A stretch of DNA of 64,000 bases from NCED01 sp035493955 (GTDB taxonomy: Bacteria > Pseudomonadota > Alphaproteobacteria > Caulobacterales > Caulobacteraceae), in the NCBI GenBank assembly GCA_035493955.1, contig DATJHI010000006.1, positions 186,001 to 250,000 of the forward strand. The letters run 5' to 3'. The translations under genes and the position numbers were made by a program. Shown piece after piece: positions 52,296 to 61,289 of the stretch (the stretch's first letter is position 1; each line of letters begins with the position of its first letter). Below the pieces are notes generated by a model that was not told the DNA's origin, made no database searches, and saw only the letters and a program-made list of their open reading frames with translations.

Positions 52296-55200
52296 TCAGA
52301 AGGTCTTCTGCACGCCGAACCGGACCACCCGGCCGACCGCGGATCCGAGATCCTGAGCGAAGGAGATCTCGGTGCGGGCGAAGGGCGGCGGCCGGTCGAA
52401 GATGTTGGTCACCGCCACGGTCAGCTCCCAGTTCTGCTTGGTCGTGTAGCTGTAGCTGATGTCGTGGATGAACGAGGACTTGATGTAGGCCCCGATCAGG
52501 CTGTTGGTGCCGGGCGGATAGCCGGGGATCTGGGCGGTGGGGTCGATCGAACCGCCGAATCCGAACCGGTTGTCGCGGACGCCGCTAACGTAGTGGCTGA
52601 TCCAGCGGATGTTATGCGGCCCCGTGGCGTAGTTGATGCTGGCCATCGCCCGCCACCTCGGCAGCGCCCGCCCGTAGGGGACGATAGCCGCCGACGCGCC
52701 GCCGCCGTTGTAGTTCCCCGCCTGCTGGTAGGACTTCAGGATCAGCAGAGGCGAGCCCGACAGATACTGGTCGGCCTGGCGGAAGGTGGCCAGCCAGGTG
52801 GCGTTGGTGGACAGGGTCAAGAGCCCGTCCGCCAGAGGCTGCTTGTAGGTGATGTCGAAATCGATGCCCGCGGTGTGGATCGTGGGTCCGTTGATGTAGG
52901 AGATCGTCGCCGCCGAGACGTTGTTGAACGAGCAGGCCCCATTGAACTCGAAGTGGGATTGCACCCCGGCGTAGGCCGGATCGTTGCAACGGCCGTTGGT
53001 CGCCGCGCCGTTGGGGAACAGGGCGCTGATGATGGTCGGCAGCCCTTCGAGCCCGATCGGGTTCTTGAGCTTATAGCTCCAGTAATCGACGGTCGCGGTC
53101 AGCCGCCCCGGGGTGAGGATGATCCCGAAGTCGTAGTTGGTCGAGGTCTCCGGCTTCAGGTTGGGATTGCCGACAGTGGTCTGCCTGACCCGCGCCTGAC
53201 CGACCGCCGCCGAGTTGGTGTACGGGTTGGCCGTATCGAGCTGCAGCGGCAGCGGCGCGTGGAAGGTCGATTCCTTCGAGCCGCGGAAGGCCAGCCAGTC
53301 GGTCGCCTGCCAGCGCAGGGCCACCTTCGGGTCGTTGGTGATATTGCCCGCCGAATCCCCCTCGTGCCGCCCCGCCACTTGCAGCTCGAGCTTGGGCAGG
53401 ATCGGCAACCGCAGTTCCAGGTACTCGCCGGTGGAGCTTTGGCTCACCGTCAGGGTGTTGAAGGCGCCGAAGACCGCGACGGGGCTGCTGATCGGATTGC
53501 CCGCGCAGCTCGATGCAGGCATGCCGGCGTCGGTGCAGGGGTTGTTGGCCAAGTTGACGACCCCTTGAGGGTCGGAGACCAGCTGGTACCAGCGGTGCTG
53601 GATGCCCGCCGCCCAGCTGATCGGACCGCCCGGCAGGGAGAAGCCGTGCAGATCGCCGCTCAAACCGGCCTCTTCCGTGGCCAGACGGCTGCGGCTCTTG
53701 AACTCGTCCGGGGTCCGCATCCACTGGACCAGCTTCGGGTCGTTGGCGTTGCCGACGAAGCCGGCGTTGGCCGCCCCCGTGGAGCCGTTGGCGCCGAAGC
53801 CGGTCGAGAACGGATTGAAGTACTGGCAGCCGCCGACGCCGGGCTGGCCGCTCGTCGGGTTGCAGCCAGGACCGCCCAGACCGCGCAGGGCCAGTTCCAG
53901 CCGCTGGGTGATGGTGTCCGGATAGGAGTTGATCGCGTCGTACTGGCCGAAGGTGCCGTGGACGTTCCAGTGAATGTCGTTGAGGACCAGGCCCTCGAGG
54001 CCGGCCGACACGCGCATCGAGTGGAAACGGTCATGGATATAGCTGGCTTGGCCGCCCTCTCCGGGCTGGCCGCCCAATCCCAACGCCTGCCAGCCGTTGG
54101 CGCTGTTCAGGCCGTTGGCCTTGGCGAAATCGTACTGCGCCTGGGTCAGCCCCATCTGCGCGGGCGTGTACTTGGCGAAGAGATCCTTCAGGCCCGGATT
54201 GGAGGCCGGAATGTAGTAGGCCGTCGCCTGGGCCGGATATTGGGCGTTGCCGGGCAGGATCCCGACCCCGGGGCCGCCCTCGTCGGCGACGGTCGGATAA
54301 TAGGCCGGGGCGCCGTTCACAGGCGAGGTGCGCAGGCTCGGCAGGTTGCTGTAGGTCCACCAGCCTTCGAGGTGCAGCTTGGTGGTGTCGGTGAGCTTGT
54401 AGTTCAGTTCCCCGTACAGCTGGACCCGGTCGTTGTTGTCGACGAAATTATAATAAGGCGCCCGCGACATGTAGCAGACCGGCGCGCCCGAGGGGCCGTT
54501 GAGGGGCGACTGGATGCCGCCCAGGGCCGTACACCCCGGGTCGAGGAAGGTCTTGTTGGGGCCGAGGCCCGCCGCGGCTGTCGCGATGGTGTAGGGGCCC
54601 GGATTGCTGTTGACGGTGTATTGTTGCGGGTTCTCGAGCAGCGGCCGTATCGCCCAGCTGCGGTCGACCAGTTTCAGCTGCGAGGTGTGGTTGTAGCCCG
54701 CCGACAGCAGGATGTTCCCACGATCGAAGGTCTTGCCCCAGTTGGCGTGCGCGTTCCAGTTGCCGCCCGAATTCTGGATGTATTGGTAGTCGGCCCCCAT
54801 GTTCAGGCCGTTGAGGTTGGTCGCGGTGATGAAGTTGACCACCCCGGCGATGGCGTCGGAACCGTAGGCCGTGGAGCCCCCGTTCTTCAGGGTCTCAACC
54901 CGGCCCACCGCCGACATCGGGATCATGTTGATGTCGGTCTGGCTCAGCTCCTTGATGGCGTAGGGAGCGATGCGCTGGCCGTTGAACAGCACCAGGGTGC
55001 GGTCGAAGCCCTGGGTGGAGGCGTTGCTGAGGCCGCGCAGGTTGATGTTGGCGGCGCCGGCGTAGCGCGTGCTCTGGCTTCCGTAGTTGTTCTCGCCGTT
55101 GGCGCCGCCGGAGACGTAGGGCAGCGACTTCATCAGCTCGATCGGCGACGGCGAACCGCGGGTGCGCAGGTCCTCGGCCCCGATCACGTCCACCGCGACG

Positions 55201-55349
55201 GTGGTGTTCTTGGCCGTTCCCATGATGTGCGAGCCGGTGACCACGATCTGCTCGACGGCGCCGGAATCGGCCGCCTGGGCCCGCGCCTCAGCAGCCGCCA
55301 AGGAAAACGCAAGACACGACACCCCGACAAAAAGGCTCGACAACTTCAT
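52296..55349 (-). CDS. TonB-dependent receptor, substrate unknown
   Basis: 1017 residues. A signal peptide (LFVGVSCLAFSLAAAEARAQA) is followed by the TonB box-like EQIVVTGSHI, the plug domain (NINLRGLSNASTQGFDRTLVLFNGQRIAP, then VKNGG-like LKNGGSTAYGSDAIAGVVNF) and a 22-stranded barrel that ends in VVRFGVQKTF with terminal Phe. No carbohydrate-active or iron gene is adjacent. The nearest genes upstream are the cysTWA sulfate importer, 447 bases away. The gene ends at a strong hairpin and has a palindrome upstream of its start. Confidence 0.92.
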   Translation of the reverse strand: MKLSSLFVGVSCLAFSLAAAEARAQAADSGAVEQIVVTGSHIMGTAKNTTVAVDVIGAEDLRTRGSPSPIELMKSLPYVSGGANGENNYGSQSTRYAGAANINLRGLSNASTQGFDRTLVLFNGQRIAPYAIKELSQTDINMIPMSAVGRVETLKNGGSTAYGSDAIAGVVNFITATNLNGLNMGADYQYIQNSGGNWNAHANWGKTFDRGNILLSAGYNHTSQLKLVDRSWAIRPLLENPQQYTVNSNPGPYTIATAAAGLGPNKTFLDPGCTALGGIQSPLNGPSGAPVCYMSRAPYYNFVDNNDRVQLYGELNYKLTDTTKLHLEGWWTYSNLPSLRTSPVNGAPAYYPTVADEGGPGVGILPGNAQYPAQATAYYIPASNPGLKDLFAKYTPAQMGLTQAQYDFAKANGLNSANGWQALGLGGQPGEGGQASYIHDRFHSMRVSAGLEGLVLNDIHWNVHGTFGQYDAINSYPDTITQRLELALRGLGGPGCNPTSGQPGVGGCQYFNPFSTGFGANGSTGAANAGFVGNANDPKLVQWMRTPDEFKSRSRLATEEAGLSGDLHGFSLPGGPISWAAGIQHRWYQLVSDPQGVVNLANNPCTDAGMPASSCAGNPISSPVAVFGAFNTLTVSQSSTGEYLELRLPILPKLELQVAGRHEGDSAGNITNDPKVALRWQATDWLAFRGSKESTFHAPLPLQLDTANPYTNSAAVGQARVRQTTVGNPNLKPETSTNYDFGIILTPGRLTATVDYWSYKLKNPIGLEGLPTIISALFPNGAATNGRCNDPAYAGVQSHFEFNGACSFNNVSAATISYINGPTIHTAGIDFDITYKQPLADGLLTLSTNATWLATFRQADQYLSGSPLLILKSYQQAGNYNGGGASAAIVPYGRALPRWRAMASINYATGPHNIRWISHYVSGVRDNRFGFGGSIDPTAQIPGYPPGTNSLIGAYIKSSFIHDISYSYTTKQNWELTVAVTNIFDRPPPFARTEISFAQDLGSAVGRVVRFGVQKTF

Positions 55350-55795
55350 GATCGCATTCCTTCCTAGGTAATTCTTGTTTGTAGTTAAATTGTTGTGTTT
55401 GACGTCAAAAACGCAGCGGACGTTATTCGGCGCGCCGGTTCAACCCAAGGCGAGCGAAAACTCGAACTTAAGAGAGGACAAAGAATGGAAAGGAAAGGAG
55501 CGGCGCTCCGATGCGATCGCCGACCGCCACGCCCTTACTGTTCTTGAGCGTTAGATCGGCAATCGCGCAGGCACGGGCCAATCGGCCGGTGCAGCGCCAT
55601 TCGAATATGCACGAGCATACGATGACCCCCCTCGAATCCATGGTCGATCGCCACGGTTCAGCATGGTGGCCATAAATCACTATGCGTTGCAATACGCCCC
55701 GGCCGCCCGAGGCGTTGTTTTGGCAAGTGTTGCGCCAAGAGCGCACGGCGCGCCCTGAGGCCCCTTCGAATCCCGGCCGGAATTGGCTTTTTATT
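55350..55795. other. 446-base spacer between cysA and the TonB receptor gene
   Basis: Comparatively AT-rich at both ends, with the receptor promoter on the left side. It contains the palindrome at 55398-55409 and no confident gene. An 85-95 residue minus-strand reading frame at 55468-55746 contains VIVCSC, reminiscent of the start of bacterioferritin-associated ferredoxin, but the rest does not match and codon bias is weak. I see no RNA gene. Confidence 0.5.
55398..55409. promoter_or_regulatory. Palindrome TTTGACGTCAAA upstream of the TonB receptor
   Basis: A perfect 12-bp palindrome about 49-60 bases upstream of the receptor start codon, in a T-rich stretch. Good position for an operator; the cognate factor is unknown. 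Confidence 0.5.
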
Positions 55796-56944
55796 CTAGT
55801 CTTTGGGGAACACGTGCCCGCCGCGGACGGCGAGGCGGATGTCCTGGCCGCAGGTCAAGGCCAGAGCCTCTTCGCGTCTCGCCCCCGCCTCGAAGGCGCG
55901 GCCCGAGGCGTCGACGCATTCCAGCCGCGCCATCGGCCCGTTGAGCACCACCCGCTCCAGCCGCGCGGTCAGGGAATGTTCGTCCCCCTCGGCGGGAACC
56001 AGCTGGTGCAGGCGGACGAAGGCGACGGCCGGACCGTCGGCCGCCTGGGGGGCGGCGAAATCGATGCCGTCGGCGCGGAACCGCCCGCCGCGGACCTCGC
56101 CCTCCAACCGGTTGGCCTCGCCCACGAACCCGGCCACGAAGGCGGAGACGGGCTGGTCGTGGACCTCGTGCGGGGCGCCGACCTGCTCGATCTCGCCCCG
56201 GTTCAGCACCGCCACCCGGTCGGCCAGCTCCAGCGCCTCCTCCTGATCGTGGGTGACGAAGACGGTGGTGACGCCGGTGGCGTCGTGGATACGGCGCAGT
56301 TCCTTGCGCAGGGACTTGCGCACGGTGGCGTCGAGGGCCCCGAACGGCTCGTCCAGCAGCAGCACCCGCGGCGACACGGCCAGCGCCCGCGCCAGGGCCA
56401 CCCGCTGGCGTTGGCCGCCGGACAGTTGGGAGGGGAAACGTTTGCCCATCCCTTCCAGTTCGACCAGCCGCAGCAGCTCCTCGGCGATCCTCTCCCGCTC
56501 GGCCTTGGGCGGCTTGGCCTTGCCCTTGCGGACGTCGAGCCCGAAAGCGACGTTCTTGGCCACGGTCATGTGCTTGAACAGGGCGTATTGCTGGAACACG
56601 AAGCCGACCCCGCGGTCGGCGGCGCTGGCGTAGGTGACGTCCTCGCCGTCGTACAGCACCCGCCCGCCGTCCGGGAACTCCAGCCCGGCTATGGTCCTCA
56701 GCAAGGTGGTCTTGCCCGAGCCCGACGGGCCCAGCAGCGCCAGCAGCTCGCCGGGCCGGATCTCCAGGTCGACGCCCCTCAGGGCCGGGAAGCGGGCGAA
56801 CCGCTTGGTCACCCCTTCGACCGTGATGGTCAGACGTTGGCGGGGCTCGGCGCGCCCGTTGAGCTGGTCGGTCAGGGCCCCGCCCTCCCCTGGTTCGAGA
56901 CGATCAAACGGCACGGCCGCCGACCTCCGGATGCAGCGCCTCAA
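55796..56944 (-). CDS. cysA: Sulfate/thiosulfate ABC transporter ATPase CysA
   Basis: 382 residues from the ATG at 56944; a GTG at 56914 is possible because the overlap with cysW would be smaller. Walker A GPSGSGKTT, Q-loop, ABC signature QLSGGQRQRVALARAL and Walker B LLLDEPFGAL are present, followed by a TOBE domain near the C-terminus. Energises import of sulfate and thiosulfate for cysteine synthesis. Third gene of cysT-cysW-cysA; no sulfate-binding protein gene is adjacent. Confidence 0.93.
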   Translation of the reverse strand: MRRCIRRSAAVPFDRLEPGEGGALTDQLNGRAEPRQRLTITVEGVTKRFARFPALRGVDLEIRPGELLALLGPSGSGKTTLLRTIAGLEFPDGGRVLYDGEDVTYASAADRGVGFVFQQYALFKHMTVAKNVAFGLDVRKGKAKPPKAERERIAEELLRLVELEGMGKRFPSQLSGGQRQRVALARALAVSPRVLLLDEPFGALDATVRKSLRKELRRIHDATGVTTVFVTHDQEEALELADRVAVLNRGEIEQVGAPHEVHDQPVSAFVAGFVGEANRLEGEVRGGRFRADGIDFAAPQAADGPAVAFVRLHQLVPAEGDEHSLTARLERVVLNGPMARLECVDASGRAFEAGARREEALALTCGQDIRLAVRGGHVFPKD

Positions 56945-57779
56945 GGACGCTCTTCAGCACGAGGGTCACCACCGCCAGCAGGCACAGCAGGCCGGCGACG
57001 GCGAAGGCGCCGGCGAAGTTGTATTCGTTGTACAAGATCTCGATGTGCAGCGGCATGGTGTCGGTTTCGCCACGGATGTGGCCCGAGACCACCGACACCG
57101 CCCCGAATTCCCCCATCGCCCGGGCGTTGCACAGCAGCACCCCGTACAGCAGGCCCCAACGCACGTTGGGCGCGGTCACCCGCCAGAAGGTCCTGAGGCC
57201 CCCGGCCCCCATGGAGACCGCGGCCTCCTCCTCGTCCGTTCCCTGCGCCTGCATCAGGGGGATGAGTTCGCGGGCGACGAAGGGGAAGGTGACGAAGATG
57301 GTCGCCAGCACGATCCCGGGGACCGCGAAGACGATCTTGATGTTGTGCTCGTCCAGCCAGCCGCCGAACCAGCCCTGCAATCCGAACACCAGCACATAGA
57401 TCAGGCCCGCGACCACCGGCGAGACCGAGAACGGCAGGTCGATCAGGGTGATCAGGAAGCTCTTGCCGGGGAACTGGTGCTTGGCCACCGCCCAGGAGGC
57501 GCAAAGGCCGAAGACGGCGTTGAACGGCACGGTGATGGCGGCGGTCAGCAGGGTCAGCTTGATCGCGGCCAGGCTGTCGGGCTCGAGGATGTTCATCAAG
57601 GCCACGCCCAGGCCCTTGCGCAGCCCCTCGACAAGCACGGTCAGCAGCGGGGCCACCAGCATCAGGACCACGAAGGCGACCATGGAGACGATGACCAGCG
57701 CCTTGACCCACGGCGGGTCCTCGGTCGCGCCGCGGGCGGCCCTGGCGGGGATCGGGGTCTTCGGGAAGCTCCGGCTCAC
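56904..57779 (-). CDS. cysW: Sulfate ABC transporter permease CysW
   Basis: 291 residues from a GTG at 57779. Six hydrophobic helices with the permease EAA-type loop (DEEEAAVSMGAGGLRTFWRVTAPNVRWGLLYG) for contact with CysA and the conserved NARAMGEFGAVSVVSGHI near the C-terminus. It is typical for CysW. Its 3' end overlaps the start of cysA by up to 41 bases, and cysT precedes it by 11 bases. Confidence 0.93.
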   Translation of the reverse strand: MSRSFPKTPIPARAARGATEDPPWVKALVIVSMVAFVVLMLVAPLLTVLVEGLRKGLGVALMNILEPDSLAAIKLTLLTAAITVPFNAVFGLCASWAVAKHQFPGKSFLITLIDLPFSVSPVVAGLIYVLVFGLQGWFGGWLDEHNIKIVFAVPGIVLATIFVTFPFVARELIPLMQAQGTDEEEAAVSMGAGGLRTFWRVTAPNVRWGLLYGVLLCNARAMGEFGAVSVVSGHIRGETDTMPLHIEILYNEYNFAGAFAVAGLLCLLAVVTLVLKSVLEALHPEVGGRAV

Positions 57780-57790
57780 GGGTCCCCTCC

Positions 57791-58660
57791 TCAGCCCATC
57801 CGCCGCGACCACGCCTGGATGGCGTTGATCAACAGCAGCATCACGAAGGAGACGGCCAGCATGACCGTGGCGATGGCGGAGGCGCCCTCGAAGTCGAACT
57901 GCTGCAGCTGGATGGTGATCAAGAGCGGCGCGATCTCGGACACATAGGGCCGGTTGCCGGCGATGAAGATCACCGAACCGTACTCGCCGACCCCGCGGGC
58001 GAAGGCCAGGGCGAATCCGGTCATCCAGGCTGGGCCCAGGGCCGGCAGCACCACCCGCCACAGGGTCTGCAGCCGGTTGGCGCCCAAGGTGGCCGACGCC
58101 TCCTCCACCTCGATGGAAAGGTCGCGCAGCACCGGCTCGATGGCGCGCACCACGAAGGGCAGGCCGATGAAGGTCAGGGCGATCACCACCCCCGTGGGGT
58201 TGAAGGCGGTCTTGATCCCCAGGGCGTAGGTGACCGCGCCGATCCAGCCGGTCTGGGAATAGAGGCTGGCCAGCGCAATGCCGGCCACGGCGGTCGGCAA
58301 GGCGAAGGGCAGGTCGACGATGGCGTTGACGATGGCCTTGCCCGGAAACGAATAGCGCACCAGGGCCCAGGCGGTGATCAGCCCGAACACCCCGTTGATG
58401 CAGGCCCCGATCATCGAGGCGCCAAAGGTCAGGAGATAGGCGTGCTGGGCGCGCTCGGAAAAGGCCTTGGCGGCGAATTCGGCCGGAGTGAGCGAAGCCG
58501 AACGCAAAGCCACCGCCGACAGGGGGATCAACACCACCAGGCTGAGGATGGTCAGGGTCGCCCCGAGGGTGAGGCTGAATCCCGGGATGGAGGTGCGCCG
58601 GCGGAACAGGGGGCGCCGGGCGGCGGGTCGGAGCGGCGCCTCGGGGGCCAGAGTGGTCAT
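57791..58660 (-). CDS. cysT: Sulfate ABC transporter permease CysT
   Basis: 289 residues. Integral permease with the EAA loop (EEASATLGANRLQTLWRVVLPALGPAWMTG) and the family motif ARGVGEYGSVIFIAGN. Starts the cysT-cysW-cysA unit, in which no Sbp or CysP gene is present upstream; the 221-base spacer to ridA is the likely promoter. The substrate-binding protein must be encoded elsewhere, which is unusual for a complete cluster. Confidence 0.93.
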   Translation of the reverse strand: MTTLAPEAPLRPAARRPLFRRRTSIPGFSLTLGATLTILSLVVLIPLSAVALRSASLTPAEFAAKAFSERAQHAYLLTFGASMIGACINGVFGLITAWALVRYSFPGKAIVNAIVDLPFALPTAVAGIALASLYSQTGWIGAVTYALGIKTAFNPTGVVIALTFIGLPFVVRAIEPVLRDLSIEVEEASATLGANRLQTLWRVVLPALGPAWMTGFALAFARGVGEYGSVIFIAGNRPYVSEIAPLLITIQLQQFDFEGASAIATVMLAVSFVMLLLINAIQAWSRRMG

Positions 58661-58881
58661 TCGGCAACCTCAATCGCGAGCACGCCGAAGGGTCGGGCGG
58701 TGCAGGGGGCGCCGTCGCGGCCCTCTCTCATTCTCAACATCGCTTCGATCCGGCAAATGAGTTTTTCTTGACCGCGCCCCGCGAAAATCTGAGCGAGCCC
58801 TCTTCCTGCTCCCGCGCGTTGAGCCCCGTCGCCCACGCCGCTATGACGGGCCTTCGTTCCCGAAAGCAAGACGGTAGCCCC

Positions 58882-59343
58882 ATGTCCGCCATCGAAGATC
58901 GCCTCGCCGCCCTCGGCGTCGCCTTGCCCGAACCCAATGCGCCGATCGCCAACTACGTCCCCTTCGTCAGGACCGGCGACCTGGTGCACATATCGGGTCA
59001 GGTCTCCCTTGATGCGGACGGCGGGATCACCGGCGTGGTCGGGGTGGAGGTGGACTTGCAGCAGGCGGTCGCGGCCGCCCGGCTGTGCGGGATCAACCTG
59101 ATCGCCCAGATGAAACAGGCCTGCGACGGGGATCTTTCCCGGGTGCGCCGTGTGGTCAAGCTGGGCGGCTTCGTCCAGGCGGGGCCGGACTTCTTCGACA
59201 TCCCCCAGGTGGTCAACGGGGCCTCCGACCTGATGGTGGCGGCCTTCGGCGACGCCGGACGCCATGCCCGTTCGGCCGTAGGAGTCTATCGCCTGCCGCG
59301 CAACTTCGCCGTCGAGGTCGACGCGGTGGTGGCGATCTCATGA
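58882..59343 (+). CDS. RidA family protein
   Basis: 153 residues from the ATG at 58882. The YjgF/YER057c/UK114 fold is clear from YVPFVRTGDLVHISGQVSLDADG and DLSRVRRVVKLGGFVQAGPDFFDIPQVVNGASDLMVAAFG with a closing ARSAVGVYRLPRNFAVEVDAVVAI. This longer variety (about 150 residues) is the COG0251 subgroup with uncertain deaminase activity; the classic Arg is in the RSAVGVYRLP region. Its stop overlaps the start of the phosphodiesterase gene as ATGA. Confidence 0.88.
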   Translation: MSAIEDRLAALGVALPEPNAPIANYVPFVRTGDLVHISGQVSLDADGGITGVVGVEVDLQQAVAAARLCGINLIAQMKQACDGDLSRVRRVVKLGGFVQAGPDFFDIPQVVNGASDLMVAAFGDAGRHARSAVGVYRLPRNFAVEVDAVVAIS

Positions 59344-60116
59344 CCCGGCCGCCTCCCGCCGGCGTCGACGCCCGAGCCTGGGCGAGCCTGTTCGGACCGC
59401 CGGTGGCGCACCGGGGGCTATGGTCGGCGGGAAGGCCGGAAAACACCCTGGCCGCCTTCGAGGCCGCCGCGGAGGCCGGCTACGGGATCGAGCTCGACGT
59501 CCAGCTCAGCGCCGACGGCGAGGTCATGGTGTTCCACGACGACCGGCTGGACCGGCTGACGGCGCGGTCCGGCCGGCTGGCCGAGCGGCTGGCGGCCACC
59601 CTGACGGCGCTGAAGGTCCAGGGCTCGGACCAGACCATCCCCCGATTGCGCGAAGTCCTGGCCAGGGTCGCCGGCCGCACGTTGGTCCTGGTCGAGCTGA
59701 AGGTGCTGGGGGGCGAGGAAGGCCGGCTGGAGCCGCGCGTCGCCGAAATCCTCGACACCTACGACGGGCCGGCCGCGGTGATCGGCTTCAACCCCCACGC
59801 CCTGGCCTGGTTCGCCGAACACCGGCCGACGCGGCTGCGCGGCCTCAACAGCACCGCCTATACGGGCGCCGCCGACTGGACGATCCCGACCGCGGAACGG
59901 CGGGCCTTGAACGAGCTGGAGCACGTCGCCCTGGCCCGTCCCCACTTCCTGTCGCTCGGCCTCGACATGCTGCCGAGCCCGAGCGCGCGGGCCCTGCGCG
60001 CGGACGGGACGCCGGTGCTGGCCTGGACGGTCCGGTCGCCGGCGCAGTGGACGCGGGTGGCGGGCGACTGCGACAACCTGATGTTCGAGGGCTTCTCCCC
60101 GGAGGCGCGCGCTTGA
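59340..60116 (+). CDS. Glycerophosphodiester phosphodiesterase
   Basis: 258 residues from the ATG at 59340. GDPD TIM barrel signatures: AHRGLWSAGRPENTLAAFEAAAEAGYGIELDVQLSADGEVMVFHDDRLDRLT, which contains the catalytic His residues and metal-binding Glu/Asp. It hydrolyses glycerophosphodiesters to glycerol-3-phosphate or cleaves related lipids. It lacks a signal peptide, so it acts in the cytoplasm. It overlaps its neighbours at both ends and probably has coupled translation. Confidence 0.9.
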   Translation: MTRPPPAGVDARAWASLFGPPVAHRGLWSAGRPENTLAAFEAAAEAGYGIELDVQLSADGEVMVFHDDRLDRLTARSGRLAERLAATLTALKVQGSDQTIPRLREVLARVAGRTLVLVELKVLGGEEGRLEPRVAEILDTYDGPAAVIGFNPHALAWFAEHRPTRLRGLNSTAYTGAADWTIPTAERRALNELEHVALARPHFLSLGLDMLPSPSARALRADGTPVLAWTVRSPAQWTRVAGDCDNLMFEGFSPEARA

Positions 60117-61276
60117 GCGGCGGAGTAAAGCCGGCGGTCAGCGTCCACCGCGGCATCGCCGAAATCGGCCGCGAGGCCTGGGACGCCTGCGCCGGCCCCC
60201 CGGACTACGGCGCCAACCCTTTCGTCTCCTACGATTTCCTCCACGCCCTGGAGGAGAGCGGCTGCGTCGCGCCGGCCCAAGGCTGGGTCGCCCAGCACCT
60301 GTCGGTATCGGGCGAGGACGGCGAGGTCGCCGGGGTCATGCCCCTCTATGTGAAGGGCCACAGCCAGGGCGAGTACATCTTCGACCACGCCTGGGCCAGC
60401 GCCTATGAGCGGGCCGGCGGCCGCTATTATCCGAAACTGCAGGGCGCCGTGCCCTTCACCCCCGTCACCGGCCCGCGGCTGCTGGCCAGGCCCGAGGTGC
60501 GCGAGGCGGCGCAGACGGTGCTGATCGAGGGGGCGCTTGAGCTTACCCGGCGCAGCCGCGCCTCCTCCCTGCACGTGACCTTCCCGACCGAAGCCGAATG
60601 GCGGCGCCTGGGCGAGGCGGGCCTCCTGCTGCGCCAGGGCCAGCAGTACCATTGGGAGAACGCCGGCTACGCCAGCTTCGACGACTTCCTGGCCGCCCTG
60701 TCCTCGGGCCGGCGCAAGACCATCCGGCGAGAACGGCGCGAAGCCCAGGAAGGGGTGGAGATCCTCGCCCTGAACGGCGCGGACCTGCGCGAAGAGCACT
60801 GGGACGCCTTCTTCGCCTTCTACATGGACACCGGCTCGCGCAAATGGGGCCGGCCCTATCTGAACCGCCGGTTCTTCTCCCTGATCGGGGAGCGGATGGC
60901 CGACAGGATCCTATTGGTCATGGCCCGGCGGGAGGGGCGTTGGATCGCCGGGGCCCTGAACCTCATCGGCGCCGACACCCTCTACGGCCGCAACTGGGGC
61001 GCGGTGGAGCACCGGCCGTTCCTGCACTTCGAGCTCTGCTACTACCAGGCCATCGAGCAGGCGATCCTGCGCGGTCTCGCCCGCGTAGAGGCGGGGGCGC
61101 AGGGCGAGCACAAGATCGCCCGCGGCTACCTGCCGACCCCGGTCTATTCGGCCCACTACATCGCCGACCCGGCCCTGCGCGAACCGGTGGCCCGCTACCT
61201 CGACCAGGAGCGCGAGGCGGTGGAGGCGGAAATGGCGATGCTGGAAGCGGAGTATTCGCCATTCAAGGCGGGCTGA
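60113..61276 (+). CDS. FemAB-like GNAT acyltransferase (PF04339/COG3146 type)
   Basis: 387 residues from a TTG at 60113 that overlaps the previous stop. It carries the COG3146 pattern: ANPFVSYDFLHALEESGCV near the start, SSGRRKTIRRERREAQEGVEI in the middle, GRNWGAVEHRPFLHFELCYYQAIEQAI and ARVEAGAQGEHKIARGYLP at the end. These proteins are peptidoglycan-like or lipid acyltransferases of GNAT fold, with few proven substrates. Coupling to a phosphodiesterase suggests a lipid-remodelling role. Confidence 0.85.
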   Translation: MSGGVKPAVSVHRGIAEIGREAWDACAGPPDYGANPFVSYDFLHALEESGCVAPAQGWVAQHLSVSGEDGEVAGVMPLYVKGHSQGEYIFDHAWASAYERAGGRYYPKLQGAVPFTPVTGPRLLARPEVREAAQTVLIEGALELTRRSRASSLHVTFPTEAEWRRLGEAGLLLRQGQQYHWENAGYASFDDFLAALSSGRRKTIRRERREAQEGVEILALNGADLREEHWDAFFAFYMDTGSRKWGRPYLNRRFFSLIGERMADRILLVMARREGRWIAGALNLIGADTLYGRNWGAVEHRPFLHFELCYYQAIEQAILRGLARVEAGAQGEHKIARGYLPTPVYSAHYIADPALREPVARYLDQEREAVEAEMAMLEAEYSPFKAG

Positions 61277-61289
61277 GCCCGAGCGTGCG

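Noticed and set aside
55468..55746. Minus-strand frame with VIVCSC, resembling the start of a bacterioferritin-associated ferredoxin
   Set aside because: Only the first few residues match; the second cysteine pair is absent and the codon bias is weak, so I treat the region as non-coding.
60113..61276. The FemAB-like protein as the likely ceramide synthase
   Set aside because: Both this family and the GNAT at 7999 can be proposed; this one is coupled to RidA and GDPD instead of an LptFG permease, so I prefer the 7999 gene as the sphingolipid candidate and do not claim the function here.
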